This document shows, piece after piece, positions 12,922 through 23,499 of a stretch of DNA of 64,000 bases. The stretch covers positions 744,001 to 808,000 of the forward strand of contig JAJSPD010000008.1 in assembly GCA_021307315.1 (NCBI GenBank), written 5' to 3'. The notes beneath the pieces were generated by a model. That model searched no databases and had not been told where the DNA came from. It was given only the letters and a program-made list of their open reading frames with translations. The stretch comes from Bisporella sp. PMI_857 (lineage: Eukaryota; Ascomycota; Leotiomycetes; Helotiales; Helotiaceae). A program made the translations under genes and the position numbers. Each line of letters opens with the position of its first letter. Position 1 is the first letter of the stretch.

Positions 12922-13964
12922 ATAATTCATGATGATGGCGAGTAATGACACTGTACTTGAGTCCCAGATGTTGGCTTGATGCGAAATGTTGTAAAAGGTA
13001 AATAATTGATTCACGATGTTCATGCTCCAAGGGATGCTTCTACGCCTGTTTGATATACTCAAGCTCGTTGACCAATTGTTACTGAACTAACCTTGTCTTA
13101 TGTTAATTCTCATGACGCCTCTTTTTTTCATTTTGTAACATTGAAGCTTGTGATTGCATTCAATATACACCAGACTTTTTCCTAAACACGTTTCTCACAT
13201 CGGAAAACTTAAGAGATATCAGACGATGCAGATGCAGTATAGCACAGATCAGGTATGCAGTAAACAACGTTAATTTTTATGCTATGCTCTGCGGATGCTT
13301 ACTTATAAGCTTATTCTCAATCTGTGAAACCTTTGATGCAAGTGGCTTGCATGCGTAATACAGTACTTCACAAATAGCAGAATTCACAAAGATTGCGGTT
13401 AGTATCTAAACAGTTTCTTTTGCCACTTATACTAGAGCTTTGATCGTGAGTTAACTTACGAGCTACAAAGCTTTATTGTTATTACCTTGACTACTAGCTG
13501 TAAGGTGGGCTGATATTTTACTATAACTTCAAACACCCGCAGGTGGAGATAAAAGTTACTTAATTACAGAGTTCTAGGCGAATCCCATATTAATCTTAGT
13601 CCTTGCAAAATATGTGAAAAACATTTCTAGCTTAGTCTCGGATTTAGCAATGTATTATATGCTTTGGTATATAAACTTCCAGAACTTAGGCACAGGCCCG
13701 TGGTATCATTATGAGGCGAGGCGCGCAAATGCCCCTTTAGTGTTCATCCACTGAACCAACCATTGCCATCTGCTGTATAAGAACTTGCTTACCTCCTTAC
13801 CTATTTTTTTTTCTACCAAATGAGTCACTGGGTTGAAAACGTATTATAGCACCTGTTAAGCAATCGTTTGGTCAACAAGCATTTAAGCGAAGGCGAGATG
13901 CGGCACAATCCATGTTACTAATATATATTTGGATAATTTTCCATTTAGCAAAATAAGTAGATCT
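12922..13964. other. AT-rich intergenic region, no gene seen
   Basis: Left half of an AT-rich stretch between POL12 and the tRNA-Arg gene. Stop codons are frequent in all frames. I saw no exon chain, transposase motif or tandem array. Confidence 0.5.
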
Positions 13965-13971
13965 GCTCCAA

Positions 13972-13982
13972 TGGCGCAATGG
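13972..13982 (+). promoter_or_regulatory. Pol III box A of tRNA-Arg
   Basis: TGGCGCAATGG matches the internal promoter A-box consensus TGGCNNAGTGG at all but one position. It lies wholly upstream of the D-arm insertion, so the insertion leaves it intact and only lengthens the A-to-B spacing by 53 nt. Confidence 0.75.
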
Positions 13983-13984
13983 TA

Positions 13985-14037
13985 GTAAGTTATACTAAAC
14001 CACCACCTCTTTCAATTATTCCTAACGTCTTTCCTAG
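13985..14037 (+). other. Spliceosomal-intron-like insertion inside the tRNA-Arg D-arm
   Basis: A 53-nt segment flanked by TAG on each side, so the excision point is ambiguous by three bases. The register starting GTAAGT and ending CTAG has a strong 5' splice site, a CTAAC branch-point core and a pyrimidine-rich 3' end. Its size and signals match the protein-gene introns of this window (for example the 53-nt introns of DID4 and eIF2B-delta). Confidence 0.65.
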
Positions 14038-14067
14038 GCGCGCGAGACTTCTAATCTCGAGGCTGAG

Positions 14068-14078
14068 GGTTCGAGCCC
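14068..14078 (+). promoter_or_regulatory. Pol III box B of tRNA-Arg
   Basis: GGTTCGAGCCC fits the B-box consensus GGTTCGANNCC in the T-arm. Confidence 0.75.
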
Positions 14079-14097
14079 TCTTGGAGTGATATATCTC

Positions 14098-14102
14098 TTT
14101 TT
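14098..14102 (+). terminator. Pol III T-run terminator
   Basis: Five consecutive T residues begin 10 nt after the tRNA-Arg discriminator base, the normal place for RNA polymerase III termination. Confidence 0.6.
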
Positions 14103-14105
14103 GCT

Positions 14106-14936
14106 ACCCCTCTTTATTTTGTTTGTCTTAGGTAAACTTTTAAGCATAAAATTATTTTTTTCTCTTTTATCCTTTATTTGTTTTTTTTAGCCTACCACTT
14201 TCCCTCCCATATTGCTCAACCATACAGTGCTTTAAGACACAAACCTTTGAGGATTAAACATTCCATAAAGCCTGCTAAGATACTTCACTATTCTGAACTA
14301 TTAAGCCCAACAGGATACGCTGTTTTTACCATTGTCTAGCTTAACATTACATAACTAACAATCGCTTCATACTGTGTGCAAGTGAAACTTTGACTGAACA
14401 GTATCAAATACAAAGCATACCCAACTTCCAAAACTTTTCTTATTAAAAGTCTTGCTAATTAGGCTGCTAATACTGGATATCAAAGCTATGGAGGCTCTAT
14501 CCAGATTTGGAGGCTGCTGCTGTTGGAGGAATTAATATTTGGATGGTTGGATGGTTAGTGCAGCCTCCAGCTTCAGCAGCACCTATACAAAAAGTGGGAA
14601 CTAAAATTATCCGCAAAAATCTAAACATTTGATTCAGCTAGACTCTCTCCTATGTAACTAACTGCTTAAAGTGCTTACTTTACGCATGATACTTGTTTTG
14701 TTTGCAAAAAGGTAAGCGATTTGTCTTACAAGATATATTCCGCCTAGTATGTAAAGGTTTAGTTTCTTTAAACAGTATAATACTGTATCAAACGTCAGCA
14801 ATGTAATTAATATTAAATCTATATTTTGATTCATCTTAGAGGTTTGTTCTTTGTACCCCAAAAGCACTATTTACTCTTTGTTTATAATCTTATAACATAC
14901 TTTCAACTTCTAAAATTTGCTTGATCTGGAATATTT
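14106..14936. other. AT-rich intergenic region with a possible short inverted repeat
   Basis: No gene. Around 14508-14570 the motif TGGAGGCTGC recurs as its reverse complement GCAGCCTCCA about 45 nt later, with GGATGGTT repeats between them. This could form a hairpin or be the remnant of a small element, but no target-site duplication is clear. Confidence 0.35.
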
Positions 14937-15089
14937 ACTCCGAGAAGCTGATAGGTAGCGCGCAAGGTTTGTTAAACTGCCAATCACTCTCAGGATGTAG
15001 AACTGACTTTCACCAAGACTTCTACACTATGAAAGAAAATTTCATGTGAATTCATCTATAGGCTGCGGGTTCGAGCCCCGCGTCGAGTA
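14937..15089 (+). tRNA. Degenerate or interrupted tRNA-like gene, identity unknown
   Basis: The 3' end is convincing: T-arm GCGGG-TTCGAGC-CCCGC (15065-15081), acceptor strand GTCGAGT and discriminator A (15089), then an eight-T terminator at 15098-15105. A possible 5' end is ACTCCGAG at 14937, which pairs with TCGAGT if one C is removed. It is followed by a D-arm-like GCT-GATAGGT-AGC. No acceptable 7-nt anticodon loop lies between, and the gap of about 100 nt is too long for a simple intron at the usual site. It is either a decayed copy or a tRNA with a non-standard insertion. I cannot assign an amino acid. Confidence 0.4.
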
Positions 15090-15097
15090 TTACTCTC

Positions 15098-15105
15098 TTT
15101 TTTTT
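15098..15105 (+). terminator. Pol III T-run terminator of tRNA-like locus
   Basis: Eight consecutive T residues start 9 nt after the tRNA-like 3' end. Confidence 0.45.
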
Positions 15106-15295
15106 CTTGTTCTTCTTCTCTATGCTCTTTAAGAGCATGTGTCTATGACTTTTTTCTTGGGTGGGGAACGGAGGGTTAGGGGTGTTTTAATACTTTGTTT
15201 GAATTCCTTTTTTTTGGCCATGGTAATTTCACCGGCCTCTAGAAATGAAAGAACATCAGATGTTGGTATATATTAGATTTATGATATACACTGGC

Positions 15296-16462
15296 TTAGC
15301 CAACTCTTCGCCGCTTGGCCACTGGCATGCTGTTTGCTCCACTTCCACAGCAGCTTCTCGATCTCTATCTCGATCAGGCCTAAATCGATCATCCTGATTA
15401 TATCCTCCAAATCTCCTTTTCCAGGTTTCCTGTCATCAAACTGACCCCACTGTCCAGTATCTTCGCTTCTGAGATCTTTGTACTTCGTTGCACCTTTCTT
15501 GCCTATCTTTGTCATATCTCTCATCTGCAATGCTTGTGGTAACAGCTCCCGGTTCTGAACGTCATCAGCATATGTTGCTCCCATGAGATCTCTACGATCC
15601 AGTCCTTGAGCTTCTGCTTCATCTCTAAAGAAAGCGCCTTTATGGTAATACTTCTGCATGTACCCTGCCCTCCCTCGACTTTCTTTCTCTTCTTTCTGGC
15701 GCGCAATATATTCATCGTCCTCCGCCTTTCGCTCTTCCTCTGTAAGATTTCTCCGCCGCTCCACCTCAGCTTTCTCCTTCTCGTGTTCTTCGATAAGCTC
15801 TCTCTCCCTCTTAGTCCTTCGTATCTCTCTTAGTTTCCACAGCGTACTCAGCTTCGGTAGCCTCAGGGCTCAAATCATCATCGGTATCAACCTCGTCCTC
15901 ATCTTCGTCGTCATCCAATTCTTCTTCCCTGCCGCTCTCGCAGCAATATCTTTCTTAATCTGCTCCTCGACAATTTCATTAGCAAGTTCTTTCTTTCTTG
16001 CTTCCTCTGCTGCGGCTGATGCTTCGTCTGTTTTGGTATCTTTCGTAGCGGCGGGGTTATTCCGCTTATCTTTCTTGATGAATGTCGGCCGTAACATCAC
16101 CTCCTGGGAGCCTCTTCTTCGCTTGATTCCTCTTCGCTGCTCTCCTTCGCTGCCTGAGCCATCTTCACTCTCCTCTTCACTCGCGGTTTCAAAGCCTTCT
16201 TCCGCCTTGGCCTTTAAAGCCCGCTCCTCTTCTATTCGTGCCTTTTCCTTCTCAGCTGCAATCCTCCGTCGCTCATTAAGATCGACCTTGCTCAGATTAC
16301 TAGTAATACCTCCTGCAGAGGAGACCTTTGGTGGAGGCTTAGTAGGCTGAGTAACTTCTTGATCGCTTGATTCTGAATCTGAAGAGTCTTGTTCGGCAAC
16401 AACTTTATTTGGCCGATGGCGACTAGGTTTAATGGATTCGCAGTCATACGTTTGCCAGACAT
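15296..16462 (-). CDS. MFAP1-like spliceosomal protein
   Basis: Homologue of microfibrillar-associated protein 1, a nuclear B-complex splicing factor that works with the Prp38 group. It starts MSGKRMTANPLK, followed by RHRPNKVVAEQDSSDSESSD, an Arg/Glu-rich helical region, LRPTFIKKDKRN, an acidic DDDEDEDEVDTDDD patch and the conserved C-terminal core: AEVERRRNLTEEERKAED, EEKESRGRAGYMQKYYHKGA, FFRDEAEAQGL, the YADDVQNRELLPQALQMRD region, then GQFDDRKPGKG. The likely end is NSMPVAKRRRVG with TAA at 15298-15296, reached after a frame shift. Other breaks lie near 16428 (A run of the coding strand), 15870-15760 and 15345. The gene diverges from eIF2B-delta across 315 bp. Family assignment is firm; exact tail residues are not. 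Confidence 0.88.
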
Positions 16463-16777
16463 TTTGAGATGTGCCTATCCGAAAATGTTGGTTATGAAAA
16501 TGCTTTTGCTTAATACAAATGGAACTGACGGGCTTGCAATAGACGCTTTCTTCAGCCGTGCCAAGATCTGCAAGGGCCATCAGATGGATTTTTAGCGTCG
16601 AGTCACAATAATTGCTTCAGCCTGATGAGTCCGAACGGACCCTTTTTAGAAACCCTAGCCTTGTCCTTCAATATTTTCCATATCCTACAACAGAAGACCA
16701 GCAGAAGAAAACCCCACAGCCATAGAATAAAAAAAAACTTTTTTTTTCTAGTCGCGCTTCTAGCCTGAAGAGACACC

Positions 16778-18212
16778 ATGTCTGAAGCTTCCCCTGCCCC
16801 GCAGGTCGCTGGCCCTGTCACACCTACAGAACCTCCGAAGCTCTCTGGAGCGGAACTGAAAAAGTTACAGAAGGAAGAGAAAGCGAAGCGGAGAGCACAA
16901 GAGAAATTACAGAAGGGAGCGGGTGGAGCGGTAATTGCATCCTACTCTTTTATTCCAATGTCCTAACAGTGTAGTGCAGATACCTTCCGCTGGCCACGCG
17001 CCAAAGCCGAGCCAATCTAAGTCAGAGCAGCAGAAGAAGACTGGACCATTAGGTGGGGATACAAAACATATACCGTCAAGGCAATCACAGAAGCAAATAC
17101 CTACTTCAGCGCCTAAAATCCCCAAAGAAGAAGATAAGACCGTGGAGTTCTTTAGACATCTAAATCGACCTAGGAAAACGGCAAATTCAGATGCGGGCAA
17201 AGAAGTCCACCCTGCTGTACTTACTGTTGGATTACAGATTGCCAATTATACTATATGCGGTAGCTGTGCAAGACTAGTTGCTACATTACAAGCGCTGAAA
17301 GAGGTCAGTTGTGACTATATAACTTGCCTATTTCTAACCTCGGGCTGACCTATTAGGTTATTGCATCGTACAGAACGCCCCCCGGGAACACACTCTCTCG
17401 GCATCTTACATCTCACGTCCTATCTCCTAATATTGACTATATTGCATCTTGTCGACCTATCTCAATATCTATGGGAAATGCTATTCGGTGGTTGAAGCTT
17501 GAAATTTCTAAGGTCGACATAGATATCCCGGATTCAGAGTCAAAGGCATCCCTGTGCGATTCAATTGACATATATATCCGTGACCGTGTCACTGTCGCTG
17601 ATCAGATAATTGTCAAAGATGCGGCAGAGAAGATCAAAGATGGGGATGTTATTCTCACTTACGGAAAGAGCAGTTTGTACAAAGAGCTTTACAGCAGGCA
17701 CATGCAGATGGGAAGATATTTCGTGTGATTGTCGTAGATTCGAGACCTTTACAAGAGGGGCTACATCTCGCAACTTCACTCAAAGGATTGGACTTGAAGT
17801 AAAATACTGCTTGATCAATGGCTTGATCCATAATATTCGGGATGCTACGAAGGTGTTCCTGGGCGCACACGCTATGATGAGCAATGGGCGACTATTCTCA
17901 CGAGTGGGAACTGCTGTGGTAGCTATGGAAGCTAGGGTTGCTGACATACCAGTTCTTGTACTCTGCGAGACGATCAAGTTTACCGAAAGAGTAGCACTGG
18001 ACTCTATAGTCCATAATGAGGTTGCGCCAGCAGATGAATTGGTCATTCCAGGACCATTAGAGAGTTGGAAGAAGGTTAAGGGGCTTCAATTGCTCAATCT
18101 CATGTACGATGTGACACCTGCAGAGTACATCCACATTGTCATTACAGAGTATGGTAGCCTGCCTCCTACCTCCGTACCGTCCCTGTACCGTGTGGTGAAT
18201 GAAACTGAGTAG
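16778..18212 (+). CDS. GCD2: Translation initiation factor eIF2B subunit delta
   Basis: Regulatory subunit of the cytosolic eIF2B decamer, which exchanges GDP for GTP on eIF2 and senses eIF2-alpha phosphorylation. The N-terminus is the usual Lys/Ala/Pro-rich extension (KLSGAELKKLQKEEKAKRRA). The C-terminal half carries the eIF2B alpha/beta/delta Rossmann-like fold: ISMGNAIRWLKLEI, KIKDGDVILTYGKSSLV, GKIFRVIVVDSRPL, CLINGLIHNIRDATKVFLGA, FSRVGTAVVAMEA, IPVLVLCETIKF and the signature end VITEYGSLPPTSVPSLYRVV. Introns are 16931-16979 and 17304-17356, both GT-AG. Frame breaks at 17677 and 17799 each need one extra G. The start ATG has a good context (caccATGtct). Confidence 0.93.
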
Positions 18213-18634
18213 TGGGCTGGAGAAGGGTTATGACTATTTGACACTAAGGATTTAGTCTTATGTACTGTGTATCATTATCAGTTAGCCAAAGGGAAGCAGT
18301 CTGGCAATGAAAACAAGTGCTAAATGCTTGCGTACTTTGGTGTTTTCATGATTTTGGTTGATGGTTCACATGCCAGTCTCTTACGGCTTACTTTAGAACA
18401 AATCATTGCTTGGTATATAAGGTAGTTTTGCGGGGTGTCCCAATCCATGCTTGCATGAAGATAACTTCATGAACAGTAGCTATGGGACATATTTCGTGCC
18501 ACCACCAGTTTCAAGTAAGATAGCAAAGACTCGCGGCCATATCAGTTGCCAATTCGATTCCCTCTAACTTTGTACAAATTCTCTCGATCTTCCGTGGAGC
18601 TCCAGCCATTTCCGTAGTCGCATATAGACTCCTC

Positions 18635-18995
18635 TTAAGCTTCTTCTGCAGCCTGTGCTTCCCTTTCCGCCCTTCTTGCCCTCTTGGCCAGCAGACTCTC
18701 TTTCCTCTTCAACAAAATGGCCTGTTGTCGCTCCTCCACTCCTTGCATCCAATAACCAAAACTTGCTCCGAGACCACCGAATAGAGGCCAGACCCAAAGT
18801 GACTCTTTATTGAAGAAAGGTCGCATCTCAAGACCGAGCTGCCAGAACCGGGTGGCGAGGCCTGCACACAATCAGAATCTGGGTATCTCACTTCTTTTCT
18901 TCAGGCGCATGATATCGGCAAACTCTAGAGGAATCTCTTTTAGGCATTGGGAAATACTGACCGAAGCCTGTGAAAAACAGTATTTTATTAACCAT
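18635..18995 (-). CDS. NADH:ubiquinone oxidoreductase small accessory subunit (fungal 14 kDa type)
   Basis: A short mitochondrial complex I accessory protein. Exon 1 (18995 to about 18961) encodes MVNKILFFTGFG. After an intron of roughly 98 nt (GTCAGT to GTGCAG) exon 2 gives LATRFWQLGLEMRPFFNKES, LWVWPLFGGLGASFGYWMQG, VEERQQAILLKRKESLLAKR and a charged Arg/Glu/Ala tail. The hydrophobic N-terminal segment plus the FGYWLQGVE block and basic helical tail are typical of this fungal subunit. Both exons are in frame with no visible error. It is convergent with eIF2B-delta and divergent from the SHG1-like gene over 299 bp. The subunit name is from memory of the family and may differ between nomenclatures. 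Confidence 0.8.
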
Positions 18996-19294
18996 TGTGA
19001 CCAATAGACGACAAAGCTGAGCTCAAGCTCGGGATTTCAATAGGTACTTGGTCGTCTGAAGCTCGCTGTGGGACGCGCAGAGTAACAATTCGTGGTCAAT
19101 GGTTTGTCAATTCATCAGATGTTTGAAGAGGTGAGGTTACAAAAAGTGGATCTTGCATCTTGCTCACTGCGCTAAAACGCCAGCCTCGCAGCACCCCTGT
19201 CTTCAACAAGATTTCCTTAAGCTCAACCTACTTAATCCAGGGCTCTTCAAACAGACACGCACTATTCATGATATGAAAGTTCTATCTTCCTGTT

Positions 19295-21533
19295 ATGGCT
19301 GCTACAATGTCATACTCAAAAGATAGCAAGGTGATTGGCGCCCCTGCTCGAAAGAAGCTAAAAACTTCTGATCTACCTCTTGCTTCCGCAACGCGCTCTG
19401 CGATTGATGGCCTGCAACGGACATATAAGAAGAAGGGTGGTTATGACTCTCTACGGCAACAGGTGTGGCAGGAATTGGAACGCAGCGTAAGTATTCCTTG
19501 TTGTTCTGGTCATGGTGGATTTAACGCATAGCCTAGGATTTTGCGGCCAGTTTCACGGACGCACTATCGCGCATTGCTGAAGAAGAATTGGAAAAGAATC
19601 CCGAGCAATTACTTAAACTTGATCGAGGCAAAGCGACACTGCTCATTGAAGGCGCGCTAGAACGTTCGTCAGTTTATTCGGATGCGGAGGCGCAGCTGGA
19701 CCGAATACTCAGCGAACACATACCATCCATCGAGGCAGCGGTTCGGAAGCACAGAGCCGACGAGATAGGCCACGAAGCTGCAGAATCTGAGCAAGCCAAA
19801 GGCAGCAAGACCGATGAGCAATATGCGGAGGAGTACGCAAGAAAGAGAGACACCCGAGAAAAGCTCAGAATGGAGGGACGGGCCAAGGCGCAGGAACTTA
19901 TTGACGAGAAAAGACGCGCCGACAAGGCAAAGAGACGAGAGGAAGAGAAACGAATTGAAGAGCAACAAGAGAGAAGAAAGGAGGAGAAAGAGGCAAGAAA
20001 ACGAGAAGAAGCCGAAGAAAGAGAAAAGCGATACAAGGAAATGAGAGACAAGCAAGATCTTGAGCGTGGACGAGACCGTGATAGAGATAGGGATAGGGGA
20101 GATCGAGGGAGAGATAGAGAGAGAGAAGGCTTCGGCCACAGAGACAGAGACAATCACCAGGATGATCGACATAGAAGATATGACGACGAACCCCGACTTG
20201 AAAGCTCAAGAGATTCTCGCGACAAATCGGATTCCAAGCCAGCGTTATCAAAGGAAGAAAGCGACCGCCTAGAACAAGAAGCGTTAAATAATCTTTTAGA
20301 CGAAGGCAAACGAGTAGCTGAAATGTCATCAAGACAGCAATCGGGCTTTCCTGTTGACCGCTCTCTTGCACCACCTCCACGAAAGGCTATTCCAGCTTCT
20401 GCAATCATACCCAAAGACTCTGTTGTCAACTCAGCCGAGCCTAAGAGTACCTCCTTCAAGACGCCATACTCATCCTCCAGACATTTTGATGATAGGGATA
20501 GGCGGAGTAGTTACAGAAGCCCTAGTGATGACCGGCCGTCAGCACGTAAATCAAGCAGAAGTCCCAGTCACCGCCATCGAGCTGTAGATTCCGACGATAG
20601 GAGAAATAGTCGAGACCGAAGGCGGCATGATAGTCAAGAGAGAGATTATCGACGGCGGAGGTCAAGTAAAGAGAGAGAGGAACGTCGTCGTACACGATCT
20701 CCTTCTCGTGATCGACGAAAGAGCTACAGATCCCGCAGCCCAGATCGACGTAGCCGTAATGCGCTTCCTCTACCTCGAGACTCAAGACCGATTGAACAAT
20801 TCAAACAATCCGAGGCAGAAAAGAGAGCCGAAGAAAGCCAAGCTTATCTCGCTCCAATGAAAGAGGCCAAGAAGGGCATACAACCTCCCATATTTTAATC
20901 GGAGATCTAAGGTTTCCTCAACCCACAGCATCGGGACGACAGAGTGGACAGTCCTATTTCGTCAAGGAACAGAGATTATTCGTATGATCGAGATAGGGCC
21001 AGGATCGTTCTTCTCGCAGGGATCGTAGTCCGCCGCTCCGGATCAGATCTACTAGTCCGGTCAATATTGATAGATATGTGCCTGGAGCTAAGAAGTAGAA
21101 AGAGAGACAGGAGCAGAGACAGGAGCAGAGATAGGAGAGAGTCGGCGCGATAGAGATAGAGACAAGGATCGAGATAGCCGACGGTCACGGGACGATGATA
21201 AACACCGGAGGAGAAGCCGTTCTCGAAGTCGCAGAAGGGACGGAAAGGACGATCGTAGCCGCAGCCGCAGCCCGTACGACAAATATAAGGATTCTAGAAG
21301 AGATAGAGATCGAAGCCGGGATAGGTAGGGGCAGGGATAGGATAGAGATAGGGACAGGCGACGTGAGAAAAGCAGAGATCGCGACCATGACCACGATCAT
21401 CGGAGAGGAGGAGAAGCAGGAGCAGAGAAAGCCGAAGAGATTCCAGGCGAGACTAGACTTACCTGGTGTAGAAGATGTCTGTGTATCAGAAAGGCAAGCA
21501 AACCGCCGCCTCGTGATGGAAGTACCTACTTAA
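19295..21533 (+). CDS. SHG1: COMPASS (Set1C) subunit Shg1-like protein with RS/RD-rich tail
   Basis: Subunit of the Set1 histone H3K4 methyltransferase complex. The conserved BOD1/SHG1 domain is at the N-terminus: LKTSDLPLASATRSAIDGLQ, TYKKKGGYDSLRQQVWQELE, an intron (GTAAGT to TAG, about 19489-19534), then FAASFTDALSRIAEEELEKN and PEQLLKLDRGKATLLIEGAL. Beyond about residue 160 the protein is a long highly charged helix (Arg/Lys/Glu) that passes into an RS/RD dipeptide-rich region rich in SRSP, RDRDRDR and RRRSRS. From about 20890 the open frame shifts several times, but RS/RD coding continues in different frames to about 21330, so the tail is longer than the first stop (20898) suggests. The 3' end at 21533 is a guess; a frame ending PPPRDGSTYLMDVVI is another possibility. 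Confidence 0.8.
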
Positions 21534-22616
21534 TGGATGTAGTAATTCTACTTATCAACTCAGTGGTGCAATGATACATTGTGGTGACCATCTCACTATT
21601 TTAATGTATTGGTGCTCATGTATCCATCTTACTGGCCTAAAGGGATCGATTCCCAATTTTGGAATTGAATTCAAAGTATGCTTTCCACTTCTGATGGTCA
21701 CCTTGGTACTATTTGCTCCAGTCGTCAATCATTTCAATGAATATACTTAAGGTTGATCGTGTTACATTGGAAAATAAAGTGTTTCTAGTTGTTATACCTG
21801 GAGTCATTCGTTCTCAAGCATTTTAGTTTATTGCTTGATCAGCCACTTTGCAAGTCTACTGGGTTGGCAACTATCAATACCCCGTACATCAGAGCCTGAT
21901 TACCATGAGCAATATATTAGCTCTCATCCTGGAATTCAAGGCTGCCAATCTGAAGAGAAAGAGAGCGCAAGGAGGGCAAATTTCCACTAGGAATAAACCA
22001 CTAATTACCTTTCAAAGGACGTCTCATATAAAAAAAATCTTACACCAAAGCCTTGATTCGGTAACAACAGATACAGAATAGCATTATATATTCTAGCATC
22101 CCATGGTTTCCCCATATCTGCAGGTTTCCGGTCTCCTCATCTAGCAAATGACGCTCTCCGTTCAGATTGGATTGCATATTTTGCGTGTCTGAGAAGATTC
22201 AATAGCCAGACCGCTCGTCCCCTATGATCATGTATAATTTGACAACTGAACCATGATACAATTCACCTTATATGTTGAGAGGCTAATGGAGAAGTTTAAA
22301 GTACAATAAAGGTACACTCATTTTTAAAAGTATGAGTTCTAGAAAGCTTAAGTTGCATAGTTGTCATACCGTAGTTCTGTTATAAGCATGATTCAAAATA
22401 TGTGCTTGCTGCGCTTAATCCGCTTTTATCAGCCCACGTTTCTTCGATTTAGTTAACCTTTATTACCTATCCTGCCAGCTTTGTATCGAAATAACCCTAA
22501 TGGCCATCATGACCGCAGCCACCTCGTGATTGGGTACATGCTCGTTTTTCACAGAGAAAAACAATAATTCCACTCCATTGCCTCAACCTCAGAATAGATA
22601 GACTATTTCTCACAAT
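21534..22616. other. Intergenic, no gene seen
   Basis: AT-rich stretch between the SHG1-like gene and an uncharacterised gene. A 77-codon plus-strand frame at 21848-22081 has no recognisable features. No repeats or RNA genes seen. Confidence 0.5.
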
Positions 22617-23499
22617 ATGGCCACTCAGAAGAATATGCTAAATACAATCGCCGAAGGGAAACATGGTGCTAGAGGTGCATCAGAGGAACCAGATACAAAA
22701 GCTCCAGCCACTCAAGTCCACAAGCCAATAATGAAGCATTCATACAACGATCAGGTACCCCTCGATGCTTTCAAAGCACGCCCAGATATGCTCGTCTGTG
22801 ACTAAGTTCAATATACATGTGTAGCATTTCACTAATGAATGATGTCTTAGGTCCACAATATTGTCCAGTGTATAGACGACTGGATTAAATACTACCGTCA
22901 TGGCGATATGCTGGAGGCAATCGACGGGGGCAGAAAGATGGCTACACAACTTATGAGGATACCAAATAGTCCATGGAAGCCTGACTTCTTCGAAATAGTA
23001 AGTTGGACTGCTGAAGAGCGGTTCATGGACAATCACAGCTTGTTTGAATCTCGGAACCTTCACTTCTTCTCAATCACCGAAAGTCCCGTGCGATAATGTC
23101 TAACTAAGCTTTTAGATACTCGAGCATGCTAGAGCTCGAACGTTTGATATCGAACAAGAAGAGATTTCTCAAAGGTTCTCAGTGGTGGAGGCCAAAAATA
23201 GAGGTGAGTGTAAGCTTCCTAACAAAAATACACCTTATTCAAAAATATAACTGTGATATAAGACTGATATATCATATTCAGTATTTCCCGTTCTGGTATT
23301 CTTTACCAGTGCCTTGAATCATGCCAAGAGCTGCTTCGAAGACGGAGAATACTCCATGGAAGCCCTGAACGCTGCAGAGTACGATCCCAGAGCAAAATAT
23401 GTTGATCTGGAGAATGATGCTCTGGGGAAGGACATTGAGGGAGTCAGCGTCACCAGTGGGAAGACAAAACAGAAGAAGAAAGAAGAAGAAGAAGAATAA
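22617..23499 (+). CDS. Uncharacterised four-exon protein, about 220 aa
   Basis: I do not recognise a family. A coherent exon chain can be read. Exon 1, 22617-22755, starts MATQKNMLNTIAEGKHGARG. Exon 2 follows a GTACCC to TAG intron ending near 22850 and encodes VHNIVQCIDDWIKYYRHGDM, LEAIDGGRKMATQLMRIPNS and PWKPDFFEI. Exon 3 after a GTAAGT to TTTTAG intron gives ILEHARARTFDIEQEEISQR. Exon 4, from about 23280, gives FFTSALNHAKSCFEDGEYSM and ends in a Lys/Glu-rich KQKKKEEEEE tail. The middle looks like a soluble helical domain. No signal peptide or membrane segment. Splice sites are good, which supports a real gene. Confidence 0.6.

Larger units (their letters stand above)
13965..14088 (+). tRNA. 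tRNA-Arg (anticodon TCT) interrupted by a 53-nt GT-AG insertion in the D-arm
   Basis: The acceptor strand GCTCCAA (13965-13971) pairs with TTGGAGT (14081-14087), discriminator G at 14088. Removing 13985-14037 gives a D-stem GCGC/GCGC with a 7-nt loop AATGGTA (A14, G18, G19 and A21 in place), an anticodon stem CGAGA/TCTCG and the loop CTTCTAA with anticodon TCT at 14050-14052. The T-arm is GAGGG-TTCGAGC-CCTCT. It pairs perfectly only if the C run has one more C, the same kind of missing base seen throughout the window. The canonical intron position after base 37 is uninterrupted. The insertion begins GTAAGT, contains CCTAACG about 10 nt before its end and finishes TTTCCTAG, so it looks like a fungal spliceosomal intron. 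Boxes A and B and a T5 terminator are present. It could be a functional gene or a decaying copy. Confidence 0.75.

Noticed and set aside
4136..18212. Interpreting broken genes as pseudogenes or programmed frameshifting
   Set aside because: Essential single-copy genes are all affected, the breaks sit in short runs of identical bases and no common slippery or stimulatory element is seen.
19669..20172. Long minus-strand open frames opposite the SHG1-like gene
   Set aside because: They mirror the Arg/Glu/Ser-rich repeats on the plus strand and give Leu/Ser-rich sequence typical of antisense shadows.
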